Shown here: one piece after another, positions 60,570 to 64,000 of the stretch | Layout: each line of letters opens with the position of its first letter | Numbering within the stretch: the first letter of the stretch is position 1 | Assembly (NCBI RefSeq): GCF_013433315.1 | Contig: NZ_WXVV01000023.1 | Location: 1 to 64,000, forward strand | Length of the DNA: 64,000 nucleotides | Reading direction: 5' to 3' | Source of the DNA: Pseudomonas crudilactis | GTDB lineage: Bacteria; Pseudomonadota; Gammaproteobacteria; Pseudomonadales; Pseudomonadaceae | Position numbers and translations under genes: made by a program | Notes under the pieces: generated by a model | Seen by the model: only the letters and a program-made list of their open reading frames with translations | Told to the model about the DNA's origin: nothing | Database searches by the model: none

Positions 60570-61841
60570 TTATAGGTCTTGTAGTGGCGCGGTCGCGCTG
60601 CGAGCGCCGAGCACGCCGGTGACGATGACATACGTTAGCGCGGCAGCGGCGATGCCTACCAGCGGCGCGATCCACGGCGAGCTGAACGCGGCGATGGTGC
60701 CGACCGCATAGGCCCCGAGCCCCGGCCAGTTGAACGCCGGCAACCGTGCGTCGGCCAGACGCGGATAGTGCCCGCGCCAGCGGTAGAAAAAGTCGGCCAT
60801 GATCACCCCGCCAATCGGTGGAATCACCGTGCCGAGCAGAATCAGATATGGCACGAGCATGTCGTACATGCCCAGCAGAGCGAGCAGGGTGCCGATCACC
60901 GCGCCGGCGAGGGTCACGGTTTTACGCCGACCGGTGCGCAGCAGGTTGCAACCGGCGACGGCGAAGTTGTAGATGGTGTTGTCCTGAGTGCTCCAGATGT
61001 TCAGCAACAGCATGGCCATCGCGGCCATGGCGAAACCTTGCAACAGCAGCACTTCAACCACGTCCGGTTGCTGATAGACGATGGCGCCGTACGCGCCGAT
61101 CAGCACCATCAGGCCATTGCCGATGAAGAAACCGATCAGGCTGGCCAGCACTGCGACCCGGGCCGAGCGTGAGAAACGCGTCCAGTTGGTCGCTTGCGTC
61201 GCGCCGCTGACGAAGGTGCCGAACACCAGGGTGATCGCGGTCGACCAGTCCAGCGAACCGCTCGGCACCACGCTGAGCAAACCTTCGAAACCGCCGACTT
61301 TCACCGTCGCCACCCACATCGATAGCATCAGCAGCAACATCATCGCTGGCACGGCGATGTACGACAGAATTTCCAGCCCGCGATAACCGACATAGGCCGT
61401 GGCGCAGAACAGCAGGCCGAACAGCACCATCAGGCCGAGCACCGTGCCTTCGTCGAGATCGAAATATTTACCGATCACAACGGCAGCCGTCGCCGTGCCC
61501 CAGGCATACCAGCCGATCTGGGTGAAACCAAGGATCAGGTCACTGAGCTTGCTGCCGACTTCGCCGAAACAGAAACGGCCCATCAGTACCGAGTTGAGGC
61601 CGCTTTTGAAGGCGATGTAGCCCAGTCCTGCCGCATACAAACCCAGCAGCAGGTTGCCGACGACGATCACCGCCATCATCTCGCCGAAACTGAACGCCAC
61701 GCCGAGCTTGCCGCCGGCAAACATGGTCGCGGTGAAAAACGTGAAACCGAGCAAGACCATGGCCGTGGAGGCCAGACCTTTGCGTGCATGCATCGGCACT
61801 TCGCTGAGGGGGTAATCGTTGCCGGGATCGTTCTGCGTCAT
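60570..61841 (-). CDS. codB: Cytosine permease
   Basis: A 423-aa, 12-helix transporter of the nucleobase-cation-symport-1 family: GLASTAMVLLGFTFFTATMFAGGKLGVAFSF, FTQIGWYAWGTATAAVVIGKY, SGATQATNWTRFSRSARVAVLASLIGFFIGN and WSTQDNTIYNFAVAGCNLL are typical of CodB. It brings cytosine into the cell for codA, which follows in the same operon. Upstream (61842-61981) no riboswitch-like structure was seen. Confidence 0.94.
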   Translation of the reverse strand: MTQNDPGNDYPLSEVPMHARKGLASTAMVLLGFTFFTATMFAGGKLGVAFSFGEMMAVIVVGNLLLGLYAAGLGYIAFKSGLNSVLMGRFCFGEVGSKLSDLILGFTQIGWYAWGTATAAVVIGKYFDLDEGTVLGLMVLFGLLFCATAYVGYRGLEILSYIAVPAMMLLLMLSMWVATVKVGGFEGLLSVVPSGSLDWSTAITLVFGTFVSGATQATNWTRFSRSARVAVLASLIGFFIGNGLMVLIGAYGAIVYQQPDVVEVLLLQGFAMAAMAMLLLNIWSTQDNTIYNFAVAGCNLLRTGRRKTVTLAGAVIGTLLALLGMYDMLVPYLILLGTVIPPIGGVIMADFFYRWRGHYPRLADARLPAFNWPGLGAYAVGTIAAFSSPWIAPLVGIAAAALTYVIVTGVLGARSATAPLQDL

Positions 61842-61981
61842 GGGGCGGTCCTTGCTGGAATAGAGGAGACGCGGGGGAGGGTTGCAGTGGTCGTGCCAAA
61901 CGCCGGATGGCGCGGGTTATGTATAGACGAGTCGCGTCGGCAAGCGCGAAAACAGTGCACCTGAATACACCGGAGCCCCAA

Positions 61982-62066
61982 TGTAGGAGCTGCCGAAGGC
62001 TGCGATCTTTTGATCTTGTTTTAAAAAGCAAAATCAAAAGATCGCAGCCTTCGGCAGCTCCTACAG
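61982..62066. repeat. Long inverted repeat, second repeat family (copy 2)
   Basis: TGTAGGAGCTGCCGAAGGCT, continuing to GCGATCTTTTGATCTTG, faces its complement ending in GCAGCTCCTACA. Its arms match those of the copy at 33682-33768 almost base for base, while the loop differs. It lies between the codB promoter and the 3' end of the hydrolase gene. Confidence 0.88.
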
Positions 62067-62082
62067 GTGGATAGGTGTTGGC

Positions 62083-62895
62083 TCAGAGGAAGCGCAGCAG
62101 GGCGGCGACGATGGCTTCGGGGGCGTCTTCCTGGACGAGATGACCGGCGTTGGCAATCGGGTGGAATCGTGACCCCGGGATCATTTGCTGTAACGCACGG
62201 CCACGTTCGATGGGTATCCACTGATCGTCTTCACCCCAGAGAATCTGCACCGGGCAGCGGATCGTCGGGTACAGCGGTTCGGCCTCGCGGGTGTAGCGCT
62301 CGTCCATCTGCGCAATCTGCCGATAGAACGCCGCTTGTCCCGGATCGCCGAGCCACGGTTGCACGTAGGGAGCGAGTTCGTCGTCAGGAATATCCCGGTG
62401 AATCGCCCCGCGAATATAGGTTGGCACGATGGCGCGCTGGATGTAATCGGGCAGGCCACTGAACGCCGCTTCATGCTGACGTACATGTTGCACGAACGGC
62501 GAACCCCACGGCGTCAGCGCCACCGGATCGATCAGCGTCAGGCTGCGGTAATCCTTGCCGTTGAGCAGGTGTGCGCGCAGCACGGTGGCGCCGCCGAAGT
62601 CATGAGCGACGACGTCGGGGTTTGCAATATTCCAATGCTCGAGCAACTGCGCCAGCAGTTGGTTTTGCACGCCGAGGGAGACGTCGGCGTCGGGTTGCTC
62701 GGAGCGCCCGTAGCCCAGCAGATCGAAGTAATGCACGCGATGCGTGGCGAAAAAATGCGGCGCGATCCGATGCCATACGTACGACGAAAACGGCGTGCCA
62801 TGCACGAACACCAGCGGCGGGCCGTCGCCGCGCACGGCGTAACGAATGTGGTGCCCGTTGAAGTCAAAGACCTGATCCAGCAGCCAGTCTGTCAT
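62083..62895 (-). CDS. Alpha/beta hydrolase with Asp nucleophile (haloalkane dehalogenase or epoxide hydrolase-like)
   Basis: A 270-aa hydrolase. FVHGTPFSSYVW is the HGxP oxyanion segment, and the nucleophile elbow reads VVAHDFGGATVL, with Asp instead of Ser, as in haloalkane dehalogenases, haloacetate dehalogenases and epoxide hydrolases. ILWGEDDQWIP holds the acid residue and IANAGHLVQEDAPE the catalytic His. The start MTDWLLDQVFDFNGHHIRYAVRG at 62895 is preferred; it is preceded by AGAGGACAGGCCC. The exact substrate is unknown. Confidence 0.87.
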   Translation of the reverse strand: MTDWLLDQVFDFNGHHIRYAVRGDGPPLVFVHGTPFSSYVWHRIAPHFFATHRVHYFDLLGYGRSEQPDADVSLGVQNQLLAQLLEHWNIANPDVVAHDFGGATVLRAHLLNGKDYRSLTLIDPVALTPWGSPFVQHVRQHEAAFSGLPDYIQRAIVPTYIRGAIHRDIPDDELAPYVQPWLGDPGQAAFYRQIAQMDERYTREAEPLYPTIRCPVQILWGEDDQWIPIERGRALQQMIPGSRFHPIANAGHLVQEDAPEAIVAALLRFL

Positions 62896-62935
62896 GGGCC
62901 TGTCCTCTTGGCGGGTGGGAGCCAAAAAGCATAGG

Positions 62936-62964
62936 CGTAAAAAAACAGCCGTGAAGGCTGTTTA
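62936..62964 (-). terminator. Rho-independent terminator for queD
   Basis: On the minus strand, ACAGCC-TTCAC-GGCTGT followed by TTTTTT. It lies about 140 bases after the queD stop, beyond the palindromic repeat, and before the hydrolase gene. Confidence 0.8.
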
Positions 62965-62989
62965 TTCATTCACTGACACGCCGCCTATC

Positions 62990-63081
62990 CCTGTGGGAGC
63001 GAGCTTGCTCGCGAAGGCATTGTGTCAGTCAATATTTATTTCACTTGCAAACCGCATTCGCGAGCAAGCTCGCTCCCACAA
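62990..63081. repeat. REPIN-like inverted repeat pair
   Basis: Arms CCTGTGGGAGCGAGCTTGCT and AGCAAGCTCGCTCCCACA, about 50 bases apart, between queD and its terminator; it would be transcribed as part of the queD 3' end. Confidence 0.9.
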
Positions 63082-63102
63082 TGGTCTTCAGTAATCTCTG
63101 CA

Positions 63103-63459
63103 TTACTCACCGCGATAGATGCAACCGCTGGTGCACGTCTCGTGAATCCGGATCGCGCTCAATTCCGGCAGCAACGGCTTCATTTCATTCCAGATGAATT
63201 TGGCCAGCACTTCGCTGGTCGGGTTTTCCAGGCCGGGAATGTCATTCAGATAGTTGTGATCGAGACGCTCGTACAGCGGCTTGAAGATCGCTTTGATCTC
63301 GGAGAAATCGCGGATCCAGCCGGTGTGCGGATCGAGGTCGCCGCTGAGGTGAAGCGCCACTTTGAACGAGTGACCGTGCAGACGTCCGCACTTGTGGCCG
63401 TCCGGGACGTGCGGCAGGCGGTGGGCGGATTCGAAAGTAAATTCCTTGAAGATTTCCAC
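63103..63459 (-). CDS. queD: 6-carboxy-5,6,7,8-tetrahydropterin synthase
   Basis: A 118-aa zinc enzyme of the 6-pyruvoyl-tetrahydropterin synthase family that makes the queuosine (7-deazaguanine) precursor from dihydroneopterin triphosphate. Zinc ligands His13, His28 and His30 and catalytic Cys24 are seen in ESAHRLP and HKCGRLHGHSF; ERLDHNYLNDIP and IRIHETCTSGCIYRGE are the remaining signatures. Size and motifs are typical of QueD. Confidence 0.95.
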   Translation of the reverse strand: MEIFKEFTFESAHRLPHVPDGHKCGRLHGHSFKVALHLSGDLDPHTGWIRDFSEIKAIFKPLYERLDHNYLNDIPGLENPTSEVLAKFIWNEMKPLLPELSAIRIHETCTSGCIYRGE

Positions 63460-63544
63460 GGTATTTTCGGCTCTGTTCAGATGGTGTTCGCCGCAGCGAT
63501 TCGGGCAGGCGGCGAGTTTACCAGCTTGTGTTTGGCCGTGCTGA

Positions 63545-64000
63545 CTAAAGGGTCAGCAAGCGCTCGGCGAGGCGACCATTGGCAGTCAGTTCAAGGAATT
63601 CGTCGCCGAGGCGGCGGCTCTCTTCCATCGCCGCGTGCCAGTATTTCTGCCGGCCCGGCGCATCCCCCATAAAGCGCTTGAAGTCATTGCGGTCGGGCAG
63701 TTTGCCGAAGGGAAGGCGCGCCAGATACTCCTTCGACGGCGCGAGCAACAGCACGTCCTGCAGGCGCTCCACCGAGGCCTTGCGCCACGGCAGGGTCTTG
63801 TCGAACCAGCCGGGAATCACCCGATCAGTGAAGTGCGGATAGAGCACGATGCCGTCACCGCTGTAGGGCAGGTCCAGATGATAGTCGAGCAGACCACCGT
63901 CGCGGAAAGTGCCGGCACCGGCGCCCGGCAGGTCGCGCACACCTTCCATGACCATCGGTATCGACCCCGAGGCCAATAACGCTTGGCGCAGATTGCCGGC
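63545..64000 (-). CDS. Patatin-like phospholipase, 5' end beyond the window
   Basis: The last ~150 codons of a minus-strand gene that continues past base 64000. AGNLRQALLASGSIPMVMEGV followed by FRDGGLLDYHLDLPYS contains the DGG segment (catalytic Asp) of patatin-like lipases; the GxSxG serine would lie in the missing part. The C-terminus is basic and helix-rich. It may release fatty acids from membrane lipids. Confidence 0.8.
   Translation of the reverse strand, partial: AGNLRQALLASGSIPMVMEGVRDLPGAGAGTFRDGGLLDYHLDLPYSGDGIVLYPHFTDRVIPGWFDKTLPWRKASVERLQDVLLLAPSKEYLARLPFGKLPDRNDFKRFMGDAPGRQKYWHAAMEESRRLGDEFLELTANGRLAERLLTL

Overview
The window is chromosomal DNA from a fluorescent-group Pseudomonas. 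This is inferred from gene content (uppP, dusA, queD, codBA, a fecIRA-type iron system, a CycA-type permease, an HBM-type chemoreceptor), the GC-rich third positions of the core genes, and many short palindromic repeats (GTGGGAGCGAGC family) typical of that group. Everything was read by eye from the sequence; no database search was run, so family names rest on recognised motifs and remembered relatives.

Layout. 1-4420: a polyprenyl-phosphate sugar-1-phosphate transferase and two unusual winged-helix regulators, with a near-perfect CRP/Vfr-type site in front of them and of uppP. 4419-6686: uppP, a small secreted DUF2388-like protein and dusA. 6800-14280: an A+T-rich accessory island beside the 5' end of dusA, a known prophage/island insertion site. 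It holds a frameshifted, truncated phage-type cytosine methyltransferase, a two-gene membrane-protein cassette of unknown function, a decayed IS3-family transposase, a TIR-domain protein bracketed by two ~76-bp direct repeats, and a NERD nuclease-helicase. This is the best candidate for an undescribed defence locus. 14280-15170: a DUF6124-like gene behind a structured leader, and a DUF7079-like gene. 15529-19827: a CycA-like permease, an ornithine cyclodeaminase and a histone-deacetylase/acetylpolyamine-amidohydrolase-like gene, divergent from an Lrp-type regulator. 20240-25609: an MCP chemoreceptor, an EAL protein, a small lipoprotein, a PheC-like periplasmic protein and two unknown proteins. 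25775-28328: a secreted RNase T2, then an orphan type VI secretion (T6SS) module (PAAR, serine lipase, lipoprotein immunity candidate). 28345-33666: LysR, haloacid dehalogenase, class II aldolase, diguanylate cyclase, Gly-rich secreted protein, AhpD-like protein. 33796-38587: EmrAB-type efflux, AraC regulator and a Bcr/CflA-type transporter. 38696-44990: a two-partner secretion pair (TpsB/TpsA). 45194-49716: a cytochrome c and a FecI-FecR-FecA operon with a Fur-box-like palindrome. 49802-52221: a transporter and a DapF-like protein in which both catalytic cysteines are replaced by serine. 52306-59074: a second orphan T6SS module (VgrG, phospholipase D effector of the Tle5 type, Tli4-like immunity). 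59306-64000: codBA, an Asp-nucleophile alpha/beta hydrolase, queD and a patatin-like gene cut by the window edge.

The genes fall into envelope and exopolysaccharide functions, nitrogen/amine and pyrimidine salvage, iron uptake, c-di-GMP/chemotaxis signalling, and interbacterial competition or phage defence. No tRNA, rRNA or CRISPR array was recognised. Two families of palindromic repeats sit between genes throughout.
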